Source: Cloacimonetes bacterium UBA5210 (GTDB taxonomy: Bacteria > Cloacimonadota > Cloacimonadia > Cloacimonadales > Cloacimonadaceae). Taken from it: DNA of 17,596 nt. Under the pieces are notes generated by a model that saw only the letters and a program-made list of their open reading frames with translations, was not told the origin of the DNA and searched no databases. The stretch spans positions 156,873 through 174,468 of the forward strand of contig DHVK01000023.1 in NCBI GenBank assembly GCA_002412625.1. The letters are read 5' to 3'. Position numbers and translations under genes: made by a program. Numbering within the stretch: position 1 is the stretch's first letter; each line of letters starts with the position of its first letter. This document shows, one piece after another, positions 1-8,733 of the stretch.

Positions 1-1303
1 AGGTGAGGATGATGTTGCCGCCTTTGCCGGTCATGGCGTCCACGCAGTTCTTGACCAGGTTTTCCAGGGTCCACTTGATCAGTTCCATATCCATCAGAAC
101 TTTTGTGTGTTCGATCTTGCTAATCAAGTGAATATCGATGCGGGAACCCAGGTGCGGCATGCGGTGGCGGAAGTATTCCACCACATCACAGAGAACATTG
201 TGCAGGTCATGGGGCTCCAGCTTGGTGACGCTGCCCACCTTCCCGAAGCGGGAAGCGATGTTGCGCAGATGCTTGAGGTCAGCGCGCATAAAATCCAGGA
301 TTTGAGGCAAATCCGGGCGTTTCACCCCTTCCGCGGGGCTTTCTGCCATATAGTCGATCCAACCCATCAGTGAAGTAATTGGTGTGCCGAACTGGTGGGC
401 AGTTTCCTTGGCGAGGCTGACCCACAAAGTGTCTTTCTCGCTGCGCTTGAGCAGCAGCAAGCCGTAGCTGCCGAAGAACACCACCATCAGCGCCAAAAAG
501 AGCTCCAAAATGATGATGTAGCGGATGTAGGACAGGGATTGCGGGTTTGTGAAATAGATAAAGCCCAGCGCATCTGCTTCGTTTGAGAGCGGGATTTCGG
601 TCATGGAGGATTGGCGGGAAAGGAGGTCAAATTGGTCGTCTATCCCCAGCTGGCTGAAGCGGGCGGATTCATCGATGCCTACGTTTCTCCAGTAAATCGG
701 TTCGCGATTGCGATCCGTCACGATGATCTCGTAATCGATGTTTTTGATGAACTGCTCAAAAGAGATTGGTCTCCGGTAAAAAGCATATCCGGTGAGGCGG
801 CCTTCATCGATCAAAGGGGTCTGGACCATGCGGGTCATCAGTTCGCCCAAAGTGAATTGGGCTTCCCGGGAGAGATCTTCATAGAGGCTGTCCGGGCTTA
901 CCTCCACATTCTTCCACACCAGGGGAATCATGTTCTCGTCCGTGACAATGATCGGGATGGGGTTATCTTGCATGAAATCCGTGGAGATATAATCCCAAAG
1001 CTGCTGCTGGAAATCGCGTTGAGCCGTGAATTGCAGGTATTTGGAGCTAACTTCTGTGAGCAATTGGGCATACTTCTCCGCCGCGCGCAGATAGCCATCG
1101 GTATAGGCGATGTATCTGGCAAAGATGCGAGGCACAAACTCCTGTTCCTGCTTGGCTTTTTGCACCAGTATCTGGGTATAAACTCCGAAGAACAGAAAGA
1201 TGAGCAGGCTGCCCGATACAATGTAAAGTCGCAGCAGGTGGAATCTATTGGCGCGTTTTGGCAGATTCCCAGTGGACATCGAGTTCCGCAAGACTTGCTT
1301 CAT
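1..1303 (-). CDS. Sensor histidine kinase, C-terminal end cut by window edge
   Basis: Membrane sensor kinase; 434 residues are visible. TM1 lies at about residues 26-43 and TM2 at 263-285, enclosing an extracytoplasmic part of about 220 residues. The H-box AKETAHQFGTPITSL has phospho-acceptor His303, and the N-box WTLENLVKNCVDAM has Asn419. The G1, F and G2 boxes lie beyond base 1. The outer part holds two similar stretches, around 118-134 and 193-209, each with IIVTDxNxxPxxWxNV. The H-box form is typical of FCB-group kinases (family knowledge). I chose the ATG at 1303 because GGAG at 1310-1313 sits 6 nt upstream; the in-frame ATG at 1279 has a poor site. From 1303 it overlaps mazG by 59 nt, so it is probably the last visible gene of the same operon. 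No partner regulator is visible. Kinase identity is near certain; its signal is unknown. Confidence 0.9.
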   Translation of the reverse strand, partial: MKQVLRNSMSTGNLPKRANRFHLLRLYIVSGSLLIFLFFGVYTQILVQKAKQEQEFVPRIFARYIAYTDGYLRAAEKYAQLLTEVSSKYLQFTAQRDFQQQLWDYISTDFMQDNPIPIIVTDENMIPLVWKNVEVSPDSLYEDLSREAQFTLGELMTRMVQTPLIDEGRLTGYAFYRRPISFEQFIKNIDYEIIVTDRNREPIYWRNVGIDESARFSQLGIDDQFDLLSRQSSMTEIPLSNEADALGFIYFTNPQSLSYIRYIIILELFLALMVVFFGSYGLLLLKRSEKDTLWVSLAKETAHQFGTPITSLMGWIDYMAESPAEGVKRPDLPQILDFMRADLKHLRNIASRFGKVGSVTKLEPHDLHNVLCDVVEYFRHRMPHLGSRIDIHLISKIEHTKVLMDMELIKWTLENLVKNCVDAMTGKGGNIILT

Positions 1304-2009
1304 GAATATCTCCATTTGAATATTGAGCTTCCACATAGCGGAAGCGGCGGTAGAACTTGCGCGTGGTGTCTTTCAGTGCCGCTTCGGCATCAATGCCCAG
1401 CTTGCGCGCAAGATTCACAATGCTGAATAAGAGATCGCCCAGCTCTTCGCGAATGGCTTCTTCGTCCTCTGCCCCGAGGGCTTCCAGCAATTCCTCGTGC
1501 TCTTCCTCCACCTTGGCCAGCACAGGCTTCAGATCAGGCCAGTCGAAGCCCACAGAGGCGGCTTTTTCCTGGATGCGGTGGGCCTGAATCAAGGCCGGCA
1601 TCGCGCGGGGTATGCCGTCCAGCACGCTTTCCCGCTCCGTCTTTTCCTGCTTCTTGATGCGTTCCCAGTTCATCTTCACGCCCTCGGCATCGCCAACGGA
1701 CAGATCGCCAAAGACATGAGGATGGCGGCGAACCAGCTTGCTGCAAATGGTTTCCAGCACCTCTTCGATGCTGAAATCGCCCTTTTCCCTGGCTATCTGA
1801 GCCTGAAACACGATGTGCAGGAGCAGATCGCCCAGCTCTTCACGCAAGGCTTCATCGTCTTTATCCTCGATGGCCTCAACCGCTTCATATAGCTCTTCTA
1901 TGAAGTTTGGTACCAGGCTTTCCGGGGTCTGCTTCACGTCCCAGGGGCAACCTTGATCCTTGTCTCGCAATGCAGCGACTATATCCACGAGTTCCTGAAA
2001 TCTATTCAT
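1245..2009 (-). CDS. mazG: MazG nucleoside triphosphate pyrophosphohydrolase
   Basis: Cytoplasmic enzyme that hydrolyses nucleoside triphosphates to monophosphate and pyrophosphate, usually seen as house-cleaning and linked to (p)ppGpp control in E. coli (family knowledge). The 254 residues match the full-length two-domain form. Near the N-terminus is CPWD (21-24). The metal-binding acidic motifs of domain 1 are EELYE (about 38-42) and EELGDLL (57-63); domain 2 repeats them as EEEHEELLEAL and EELGDLL (about 168-194). The family ending HWESAK is present. Its ATG lies inside the end of the upstream wzy-like gene (8-nt ATGAATAG overlap), which implies translational coupling. The downstream kinase starts inside its 3' end. 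Confidence 0.95.
   Translation of the reverse strand: MNRFQELVDIVAALRDKDQGCPWDVKQTPESLVPNFIEELYEAVEAIEDKDDEALREELGDLLLHIVFQAQIAREKGDFSIEEVLETICSKLVRRHPHVFGDLSVGDAEGVKMNWERIKKQEKTERESVLDGIPRAMPALIQAHRIQEKAASVGFDWPDLKPVLAKVEEEHEELLEALGAEDEEAIREELGDLLFSIVNLARKLGIDAEAALKDTTRKFYRRFRYVEAQYSNGDIHEASLAELDVHWESAKTRQ
1310..1313 (-). promoter_or_regulatory. Ribosome binding site deciding the start of the left-edge kinase
   Basis: GGAG on the minus strand, 6 nt before the ATG at 1303 and inside the mazG coding sequence. It favours 1303 over the downstream ATG at 1279. Confidence 0.5.
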
Positions 2010-3294
2010 TTGCTGTTATCCTTGTTTGTGCCAGCACCAATCCCAGACTAAGCCAGAAGAGGATGCTAATCGAATGTTGTTGGATGAAGATATCCGTGAT
2101 GCAGGCAAAGAGCAGCGCCATCAGGCTAACCCAGACCCCGTAATGCAGGATGTCCGGATTGCCGGTAATGCTGTGTTTCCAATATTGGCGAAGGCTCTTG
2201 TAGATGATCCAGAAGTATGCCAGACCGCCGATGATGCCGATCTCGACCAAGACGTTCAGATACAGATTGTGCGCGTGTTGCGCGTAGAGAATGCGCATCG
2301 GAATCACGCTGTAATACCAATCCGCCCAAACCCCGAAGCCGATGCCGGTGAAGGGGTTTTGCCAGATCTGCAGTGCAGAATAATACCAGGCAATCGCGCG
2401 GATGATGAGCGAGATATCGCTGTTGAAGCCAAGCTCGATGCGGCTGATCATGGAACTGGGAATAATCAAGGGCGTAAGCGCTAACAGCACAATCCCCAAA
2501 TAGCGCATAGCGCGGACGCGGATCATCAGCAGAAACATCCCGAAAGCTACCGCCAGAATCGCCATCCGAGTGTATGTATAGAGCATCCCGAACAGGATCA
2601 GGAAAGCGGCAACGGCATACATCGCCTTCTGATATTGCTCTTTGGCCGTAAGCACCAGGGTGAGGGCAAAGAAGAACGCCAAAGTATAGAAACCGTTGAT
2701 GGTCATGGCGGTAAACCAGAAAGAACCCAAGCGGTCAAAGGGATTGCGGATGGCTATGTAGATGCCGTAAGCGCCAACAAACGCGGCAACCGCCACGACA
2801 GCCTTCATCCACAAGAGCAGAGAGTCCCGCGTGATCCGGGCATTCTGACATAGGGTGAGCACGATGAACGGCACCAGGATAGTGCTGAAGAAGTAGGTGT
2901 AGCCCAGGGAGTTCTGGATGCGCATTGCGCCATATATCCCAAAGCCAAAAAGCAGCATAAACGCCACCGGATACGGAACAAACAGGCTTAGCTGCCGGTT
3001 CCGGTACAGCTCTGCCAGGATGAGGAAGAGCAGCAAGAGCTGCAGCAAAAAGAAGCCCGGGAGCAGCGGCTTGATGAAGCTGAGCGCAATCAGGACCAAT
3101 GAACCATGCAGCGAGAAGTCATTAAACCCGGAATAGAACAACCATCCCGCGATCAAGCCCAGCATCAACACAATGTAGAGCGGATTGAGGTCCTGCGCGA
3201 GGCTACCCAAGGCAATGCTGATCACGGCAAGAACGCCGGTCAAGAGGATCAGCGGGATTGCTTTTTGGCTTTCAGCGAGGATGCCGGGTTTCAT
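2002..3294 (-). CDS. O-antigen ligase/polymerase-like membrane protein (Wzy_C/WaaL family)
   Basis: Predicted polytopic inner-membrane protein of 430 residues with about ten or more hydrophobic segments. It is likely to polymerise polysaccharide repeat units or ligate them to a carrier on the periplasmic side. Family hallmarks are the segment after YTYTRMAILAVAFG (about 239-252), Arg299 followed by WYYSALQIWQNPFTGIGFG, and the periplasmic-loop motif HAHNLYLNVLVEIGIIGG (about 340-357). The start overlaps the stop of the wzz-like gene (ATGA, 4 nt). Having Wzz beside it favours a Wzy-type polymerase over a WaaL ligase, but sequence alone does not separate the two, so no symbol is given. Confidence 0.85.
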   Translation of the reverse strand: MKPGILAESQKAIPLILLTGVLAVISIALGSLAQDLNPLYIVLMLGLIAGWLFYSGFNDFSLHGSLVLIALSFIKPLLPGFFLLQLLLLFLILAELYRNRQLSLFVPYPVAFMLLFGFGIYGAMRIQNSLGYTYFFSTILVPFIVLTLCQNARITRDSLLLWMKAVVAVAAFVGAYGIYIAIRNPFDRLGSFWFTAMTINGFYTLAFFFALTLVLTAKEQYQKAMYAVAAFLILFGMLYTYTRMAILAVAFGMFLLMIRVRAMRYLGIVLLALTPLIIPSSMISRIELGFNSDISLIIRAIAWYYSALQIWQNPFTGIGFGVWADWYYSVIPMRILYAQHAHNLYLNVLVEIGIIGGLAYFWIIYKSLRQYWKHSITGNPDILHYGVWVSLMALLFACITDIFIQQHSISILFWLSLGLVLAQTRITANE

Positions 3295-4454
3295 TTCTTC
3301 AGGCTGGTCTTGATCTCGGCAATGCGGCTTGGATTGCGGCGGTAAATCTCCAGGATAAGCGCCAGCAGGACCGCAAAGATGAAGCCGGCCAGGGTCGCTG
3401 CCACACAGATCAGAGCGCGCTTGGGATAATCTCTTCTTCCCGCCAGGCGCGGGGTATCCAACACTTCGATGGTGGGCATATCCCGCAGCTCCGACAGGCG
3501 CGCGGCCTCGTATTGGGGATACAGATATTCAAAGAGAGTCTTGTAGATCTGCATGTCCATCTCTATGCGCAGATAGTCCGAAGTAACCTTGGGAAGATTG
3601 CCGATATTGATCATATATTCCGGGGTCTCGCCGCTCTTCTCCAGCTCGCTGATCTGACGCCGGATGCTGCTCTTGCGCAGTTCCGCTTCTTTCACCAGAG
3701 GGCTTTGAGCACCATAGTTGGCACGTGCCATTTCCAGATCGATATCTGCCTTCATGCTCTCGGCAATCAGCGCGCTATAGGATTCCACCATGGCCTTGGC
3801 CTGGGATTCCAGATGGATCGCTTTGCTGGTTTCCTGGAACTTCTGATTTGCCACAATCAGCGAATCCAGCTTGCCCCGCACTTCGTTTACCCGGCTTTCC
3901 AGAAACACCCGGTTCAGCTTGCCCTGAGTCAGTTTCTGCTCGCGGTTATACTCATCCAGCCTCAGCAGTATATGGTTCACAATCTCCAGAGAGAGCTGTT
4001 TATCCTTCGTCCTGGCTCTGGCGGTGATCAACCCGCTCCCGCTGTCATAATCCAGGCTCAGCACTTTTGTGCGCAGCAGCAAGAGCGCGTCGTCCAGATT
4101 GCGCAGGCTGTCGGCGTGATCCAGCTCAAAATAGTCTATCAGCCCGAATTGGCGGATTACATCCTCACTGAAGGTGCGGGATTGCATCACTGTGATGAAG
4201 TTCTCGGCCTTTTGAGCGTTATCTCCGCCCAAGAAGCTGGAGGCCAGTCCGGACAAGCCGGGGATGTTGATCGGCAGTTGGCTGATCTCGTCGCCCACGG
4301 CAAAGAAGCTGGCTTTGGAGCTAAAGAGCTCCGGGGTGAGCAGGCTGTAGGTCACCGCGGCAATGGCCACCACCATTGTAATCACGATGATTAAGATGCG
4401 GTTCGCGGCCATGATGCGGATCAGTTCAAAGATATCCAGATTGTTGTGTTCCAT
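3291..4454 (-). CDS. Wzz-type polysaccharide chain-length determinant
   Basis: Polysaccharide co-polymerase of 387 residues that sets chain length together with a Wzy-type polymerase. It has the standard layout: a short cytoplasmic N-terminus, TM1 at about 19-39, a long periplasmic part with predicted coiled coil at about 170-275, and a proline-bearing stretch VLDTPRLAGRRDYPKRA (331-347) leading into TM2 at about 348-370. The cytoplasmic tail is only about 17 residues, so there is no attached tyrosine-kinase (BY-kinase) domain and none is encoded nearby. AAGGA about 7 nt upstream serves as ribosome binding site. It starts 9 nt after the upstream exported-protein gene and overlaps the wzy-like gene by 4 nt. 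Confidence 0.88.
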   Translation of the reverse strand: MEHNNLDIFELIRIMAANRILIIVITMVVAIAAVTYSLLTPELFSSKASFFAVGDEISQLPINIPGLSGLASSFLGGDNAQKAENFITVMQSRTFSEDVIRQFGLIDYFELDHADSLRNLDDALLLLRTKVLSLDYDSGSGLITARARTKDKQLSLEIVNHILLRLDEYNREQKLTQGKLNRVFLESRVNEVRGKLDSLIVANQKFQETSKAIHLESQAKAMVESYSALIAESMKADIDLEMARANYGAQSPLVKEAELRKSSIRRQISELEKSGETPEYMINIGNLPKVTSDYLRIEMDMQIYKTLFEYLYPQYEAARLSELRDMPTIEVLDTPRLAGRRDYPKRALICVAATLAGFIFAVLLALILEIYRRNPSRIAEIKTSLKK

Positions 4455-4463
4455 GCGTATTCC

Positions 4464-6980
4464 TTATTTTATTCCAAAGAGGCGCTTGAAGAAAGACCTG
4501 CGGGGTTGTGGGTTTTTCAGCAGCACTGCCTCTTCGCTCTTCTCGATCTTGGCTTTGTCTTTATTGATGGTGCCCAGAATGTGCATTTGGGAGTCTCCCT
4601 GGAGCTCGATCCTGCCGGCCATGGCGATGGCAGCCCCCGGAGAAACCATCAGGCGCGCTCCGGGACTCAGGATTAACTTGCTGTTTTCATGAAGCTTCAG
4701 CTTGGCACCTTTTTCCAGCACCACATCCCCCACGATGGTCGCCTCGCCCTTCACGGTGAGGCTTCTATTCAGGACGGGCGGCAGGGTTTGCAGAACCTGA
4801 TATAATCCGGATTCTCCCGCCGGCAGTTCAATCGCTACTCTTTGGCGATTGTCGCTGCTGATGACGGTTCCGGTTTCGGGATCCCACAGTCCGATATATG
4901 TTCCAAACTGCTTTTTTGCCTTTTTGTCAAACTGAACATGCAGAATCTGGGCATCCGCCTGGGGGAAATACTCATCATAGAGTGAAGGGTGCACATTCGC
5001 TTCAAGTTCCGCGGCAGGGGCGTGGAAGTAGTTGCCGCGACGGTTCACCGCCATCAACCAGGGTTTCTTTTCCCTGTCCAGGTAGTGTCCGGTTTGGATA
5101 TAGCCGCTATAGGGCGCTTCCGGCTGGTTCTCCACATACATCTCCCGGATCATTGCGCTCCCCGGGATTTGGTGACGCTTAGCCGCTTTGGGCATCACGC
5201 TGTTTGCTCCGGTCCACTTCAGGTCTTGGATGATCAGGCCATAGGTCTTCACTTTGGGGTTGCTGTGCAGGATGGCATCCATCGTGATCCGGCTAAGTTC
5301 CGGTGCTTTCCATTTCCCTCCGGAAAGCTGCGAGGTCAGCCCCACATAGTCTCCGTAGCCGCCATCAGTCTGAAAAGCCTGCAAGCGGTAGTGAAACACA
5401 CCATCCGCGCCATAGACCAACGGTAGATAGAGCAGCGCTTTTTGTGTGGCGTATGGGGGCAAGATCCATTCTCCCCAGCGATCCGGACTTCCCTTTGCCC
5501 AGCGCCCGAAAGCCTGTACAATCGGATAAAACTTACGCTGCGGATCCGCTTGGGTGTAGCGAATACCCTTGTCATATACCGAAAGCAGTTTGCTATCCAG
5601 CACATCCTGGATGAAGGGCTGCCCTTTGACGCCGGGATTGAAGGCATATTTTGGCTGCAGGGGATAGATATCCGGAGTATAGATGATGGGTTGAACTTCT
5701 CTGAGAAACACATCCAGATGGTCGTAAAACAGATTTCGGCCTTTATCTATCACGATGTTGCTGCCCTGATGGTCGTAGGTCGCGGTGATCATCGGGATCC
5801 CCGCTTCCGCCAATACACCCTGCAAAATCCCGAAGCTATCAAACTGCCCCTGGAAGGGCTCGTCGAAAGAGTAGATTCCGCTTACATTGCCCTTGCCCTG
5901 GCTTATCAGCTTGCGAGCCCGGTTCTGGATGCCCTCTTTGAACTCCGGCTCCATCCGGTGCAATTCATAACTGATCTGATCCTGCATATCCACATAATCC
6001 AGCTCCAGAGTGCAATTGCCGTGCCAATAGAGCCGCGGATTCAGGTTTGTGAGGATAAACATAATGCTGCTTGGCGTTTGCAGAAGATTCGCAGCCAATA
6101 GCTCTGTATAGGGCACTTGTAGGGTGTATTCCAGATATCCGTCCCGCTCTTTGGCTTGCTGAAGATCCTGATAGCTGAACTGCTGTTCTGCTGCCACGCC
6201 TTTAACCGAGCGCGATTTCAGCTCTGCGGCTTTGGTCGAAAAGCCCGAAGGCGACAGCGCGTATCCGGCAGCCTGAAAAGTTAGCAGGGCGTCTTCCGGC
6301 TTGGTGCTGGGTGCCACATCGCTGATCCGGAAGCGGTAGGTGATCCACAGATTCTGCCCTTCATGGCTCGGCGGATTTTGCTGATAAAAGTGAAAGTCAA
6401 AACCGGTGCGCACATAGGCACCGTTGATATTCGGCCATCGATAGCGCAAGTCGCCCATGGCGTATCCCGCTTGGTTATGTCCCCGGCGCGCTTGCCACAC
6501 AAAGCCGTTGGAAGCGCTTTTCTGTTTTAACGCCTGCCCGGTGCGGGGCAGGGCAGCCTCATTGCGCGAGGCATACCAGAACTTACTGTCTTTTCCGTCT
6601 CCGGGGTTCACCTCGCTTTCATCCACATACTCCGCTTCCCATCTTTGGTAGCTGGAAGTTGTTAGCGGGGTGATGGCATAGCGTGCCCCATTGGTGGGAT
6701 CCATGGAAAAACCACGGTCTGTGATCCAAGCATCAATGCCATGGCGATCCAGGGTTTCCAGCAAGCCTGCCAGATCCGGATCTTGCAGATCGGTCTCGAT
6801 GATATTGCTGTTGTAGCCCATTTCCTGCATAAAACGGCTCAGGGTCTCGCGCTGTTCCATAAAAAAGGGGAAGCTGTTGCGGATGTAGGAATAGGTTCCG
6901 ATCAGGAATTCATCAGAGTGTTTGGCACTCATCTGCGCGCCAAGAAGCAGCAGAAGCACAATCGCAAAAAAGCGTTTCAT
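4464..6980 (-). CDS. Large exported protein, glycoside-hydrolase-like middle and beta-repeat tail
   Basis: 838 residues; I do not recognise a named family. Residues 1-19 form a signal peptide (MKRFFAIVLLLLLGAQMSAK). Residues 26-100 look alpha/beta. About 110-335 is rich in aromatic beta strands and could be a carbohydrate-binding beta-sandwich. About 340-580 reads like a TIM-barrel glycosidase, with SGIYSFDEPFQGQFDSFG (367-384), where Glu374 could be catalytic. LMAVNRRGNYF (642-652) resembles the strand-rich end of GH42/GH5-like enzymes. About 738-805 holds short hydrophobic/Gly repeats suggestive of a beta-helix or solenoid, followed by a basic tail RRSFFKRLFGIK. GGAG lies just before the ATG. 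The wzz/wzy neighbours suggest a role in processing or holding a surface polysaccharide. This is an inference: no catalytic pair is proven. Confidence 0.75.
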   Translation of the reverse strand: MKRFFAIVLLLLLGAQMSAKHSDEFLIGTYSYIRNSFPFFMEQRETLSRFMQEMGYNSNIIETDLQDPDLAGLLETLDRHGIDAWITDRGFSMDPTNGARYAITPLTTSSYQRWEAEYVDESEVNPGDGKDSKFWYASRNEAALPRTGQALKQKSASNGFVWQARRGHNQAGYAMGDLRYRWPNINGAYVRTGFDFHFYQQNPPSHEGQNLWITYRFRISDVAPSTKPEDALLTFQAAGYALSPSGFSTKAAELKSRSVKGVAAEQQFSYQDLQQAKERDGYLEYTLQVPYTELLAANLLQTPSSIMFILTNLNPRLYWHGNCTLELDYVDMQDQISYELHRMEPEFKEGIQNRARKLISQGKGNVSGIYSFDEPFQGQFDSFGILQGVLAEAGIPMITATYDHQGSNIVIDKGRNLFYDHLDVFLREVQPIIYTPDIYPLQPKYAFNPGVKGQPFIQDVLDSKLLSVYDKGIRYTQADPQRKFYPIVQAFGRWAKGSPDRWGEWILPPYATQKALLYLPLVYGADGVFHYRLQAFQTDGGYGDYVGLTSQLSGGKWKAPELSRITMDAILHSNPKVKTYGLIIQDLKWTGANSVMPKAAKRHQIPGSAMIREMYVENQPEAPYSGYIQTGHYLDREKKPWLMAVNRRGNYFHAPAAELEANVHPSLYDEYFPQADAQILHVQFDKKAKKQFGTYIGLWDPETGTVISSDNRQRVAIELPAGESGLYQVLQTLPPVLNRSLTVKGEATIVGDVVLEKGAKLKLHENSKLILSPGARLMVSPGAAIAMAGRIELQGDSQMHILGTINKDKAKIEKSEEAVLLKNPQPRRSFFKRLFGIK

Positions 6981-7035
6981 AAGGTCTCCAATTGGTTTTT
7001 GTGAGAGTTCTCCACGTGGTATCCCAGCCCCCGGA

Positions 7036-8733
7036 TCATGTGTTTACTCCGCGGTTTCCGGATGGATCCAGCAGATACAGCAAGCCTCTGGCCAGGCTAT
7101 AGGCCTGCAGTTTTTCGCTGATGCTGGCGCTGTTTTGCATAGTCTGCAAATCCCGCGCCAGTTCACCATCCAGCAGGGGTAGCAGCTCTTCGATGCGGGC
7201 AAATTCCTGTTTCATCTGCGCTTGCAAGGCGGGGTTGATCTGCCACCAATAGTCAAAAGGATTCATGCTCAGGCGGTTCGGTTTGCCCGAAAGCTTCAGC
7301 TTGATCTTGTTTGAACCGCGCCACAGATAGTATTTGCTCTTCACCAGCCACCGGGGATCCGAGGCCGGCGCGCCGGTTTTTTCCCACCTGTGCCGGGCTG
7401 CACGGGGATACAAGCTCTTGATCCAGCCCATAAAGAGCCTGGTTCCGTATCGCAGAGAGGGGTCGATATTCAAAGTATATTGCAAAAACTCCGGTGCCAA
7501 AAACGGCGAGATACTGTGTGACTGCTCATAACACGCCAGATCCCCATTCGTGGCGGCGTTGAAACCCCTGTTGTGCAATAACAAAAGCTCCTGATTGGGG
7601 TAGCGTGCGCTCAGGCCCTTCAGCTCCGGGATGATCGATCCCAGAATCCGGGTAGAATACGCTGCAGCGCTGATATCCGGCTTGCTGTGGAAGCCTCCGT
7701 GCAAGAAATTGCCCTGCATGATGGCGCCGATCTGCCCGGAATGGATGATCGCGTAATCCCCGGAGGCAAGAGGAGCGATGGCTTTATAGAGATGTGCAGC
7801 CCCATGCAGGATGATCTGCGCATCGTTGTAAATCAGGTTCTCGCTGATATTTTGCAGATAATCGCCCTTTTCCAGGCTGAAGAAATTGTATTGCAGTTCC
7901 AGTTCGTCAGCGATTTCCCGGGCAATCACGGCATCCAGATAGCCCGGCTCGGAAAAAGTGAGCACCTTAAACTTGCGGAAGCCTGCTTTATGCGCGGCAT
8001 ACACCGTCATGCGGGAATCCAGTCCTCCGCTCAGAAAGGCCAGATGTTTACCCTCTTCGTCGCGGGCAAAGGCCTGATTTACTGCTTTGCTGAACAAGCG
8101 GTTCACCTCGGTGATGCACGCTCTGTGATCGGTGTGCAAGACCCTGGCATCCCAGTCGTGATAGCGTTGCACCTCCATCCTGCCGGCCGCGTAGCTCAGC
8201 TGCCCCGCGGAGGGCAACGAGCGTACCGCCGAGATCGTGCTGAAACCTTCCAGCATATATCCGTAGCTCAGCATCATGCGCGCTCCGATGGGGTCCACGG
8301 CAGGCACAATCCCGCTCTGCAGCAAGACGCCGGTCAGGATCCGCATTCTATCCGCCACCACAAGCGCGCCGTCCTGGAACCAATAGTACAGCCTGCAGTT
8401 GTTGCTTATATTGTTGAAAGCCTGAAAGCTCTCCGCTTCAGCATTATATAGCGCCAGCCAAAACTGGCCGTGCAGCTCCGCCAGAATCCCCGGTTTTGCG
8501 CTTGCTTGCCAGATCAGATCCTGCAAGTCTTTGGCGGCATAACGGGTGATGATCTCTGCGGCATTGGCCAGGATCCCCTCAAAGATCAGGGTTTTCTGCC
8601 CCCGGTGATCCACAAATGAATCCTGGATCTTTTTCTTGGGCGCGCTGTAGCATAGCCTGCCCGGCACCAAGGCAGGAATCCCGCCTGGGCTTTGCAGCAC
8701 TTGCTTTGCCGAAGACAGCGTGAAGCAAAACAT
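7036..8733 (-). CDS. Asparagine synthetase-like amidotransferase
   Basis: 565 residues. The C-terminal half has the ATP pyrophosphatase P-loop FLSGGLDSRMTVYAA with SGGLDS at 235-240, as in asparagine synthetase B. The first 140 residues resemble a class II glutamine amidotransferase fold (FEGILANAAEII; LHGQFWLALYN), but the protein begins M-F-C-F. The nucleophile Cys2 needed for glutamine hydrolysis is absent, although Cys3 is present. Genes of this type often sit in polysaccharide clusters and may amidate sugars or peptides rather than make asparagine (family knowledge plus inference). The ATG directly follows the serS stop, with GGAG about 12 nt upstream. The fold is clear; the substrate is unknown. 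Confidence 0.85.
   Translation of the reverse strand: MFCFTLSSAKQVLQSPGGIPALVPGRLCYSAPKKKIQDSFVDHRGQKTLIFEGILANAAEIITRYAAKDLQDLIWQASAKPGILAELHGQFWLALYNAEAESFQAFNNISNNCRLYYWFQDGALVVADRMRILTGVLLQSGIVPAVDPIGARMMLSYGYMLEGFSTISAVRSLPSAGQLSYAAGRMEVQRYHDWDARVLHTDHRACITEVNRLFSKAVNQAFARDEEGKHLAFLSGGLDSRMTVYAAHKAGFRKFKVLTFSEPGYLDAVIAREIADELELQYNFFSLEKGDYLQNISENLIYNDAQIILHGAAHLYKAIAPLASGDYAIIHSGQIGAIMQGNFLHGGFHSKPDISAAAYSTRILGSIIPELKGLSARYPNQELLLLHNRGFNAATNGDLACYEQSHSISPFLAPEFLQYTLNIDPSLRYGTRLFMGWIKSLYPRAARHRWEKTGAPASDPRWLVKSKYYLWRGSNKIKLKLSGKPNRLSMNPFDYWWQINPALQAQMKQEFARIEELLPLLDGELARDLQTMQNSASISEKLQAYSLARGLLYLLDPSGNRGVNT

Noticed and set aside
611..1426. 271-residue plus-strand reading frame opposite the left-edge kinase and mazG
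   Set aside because: It is the complement of a well-supported kinase frame and shows no domain of its own.
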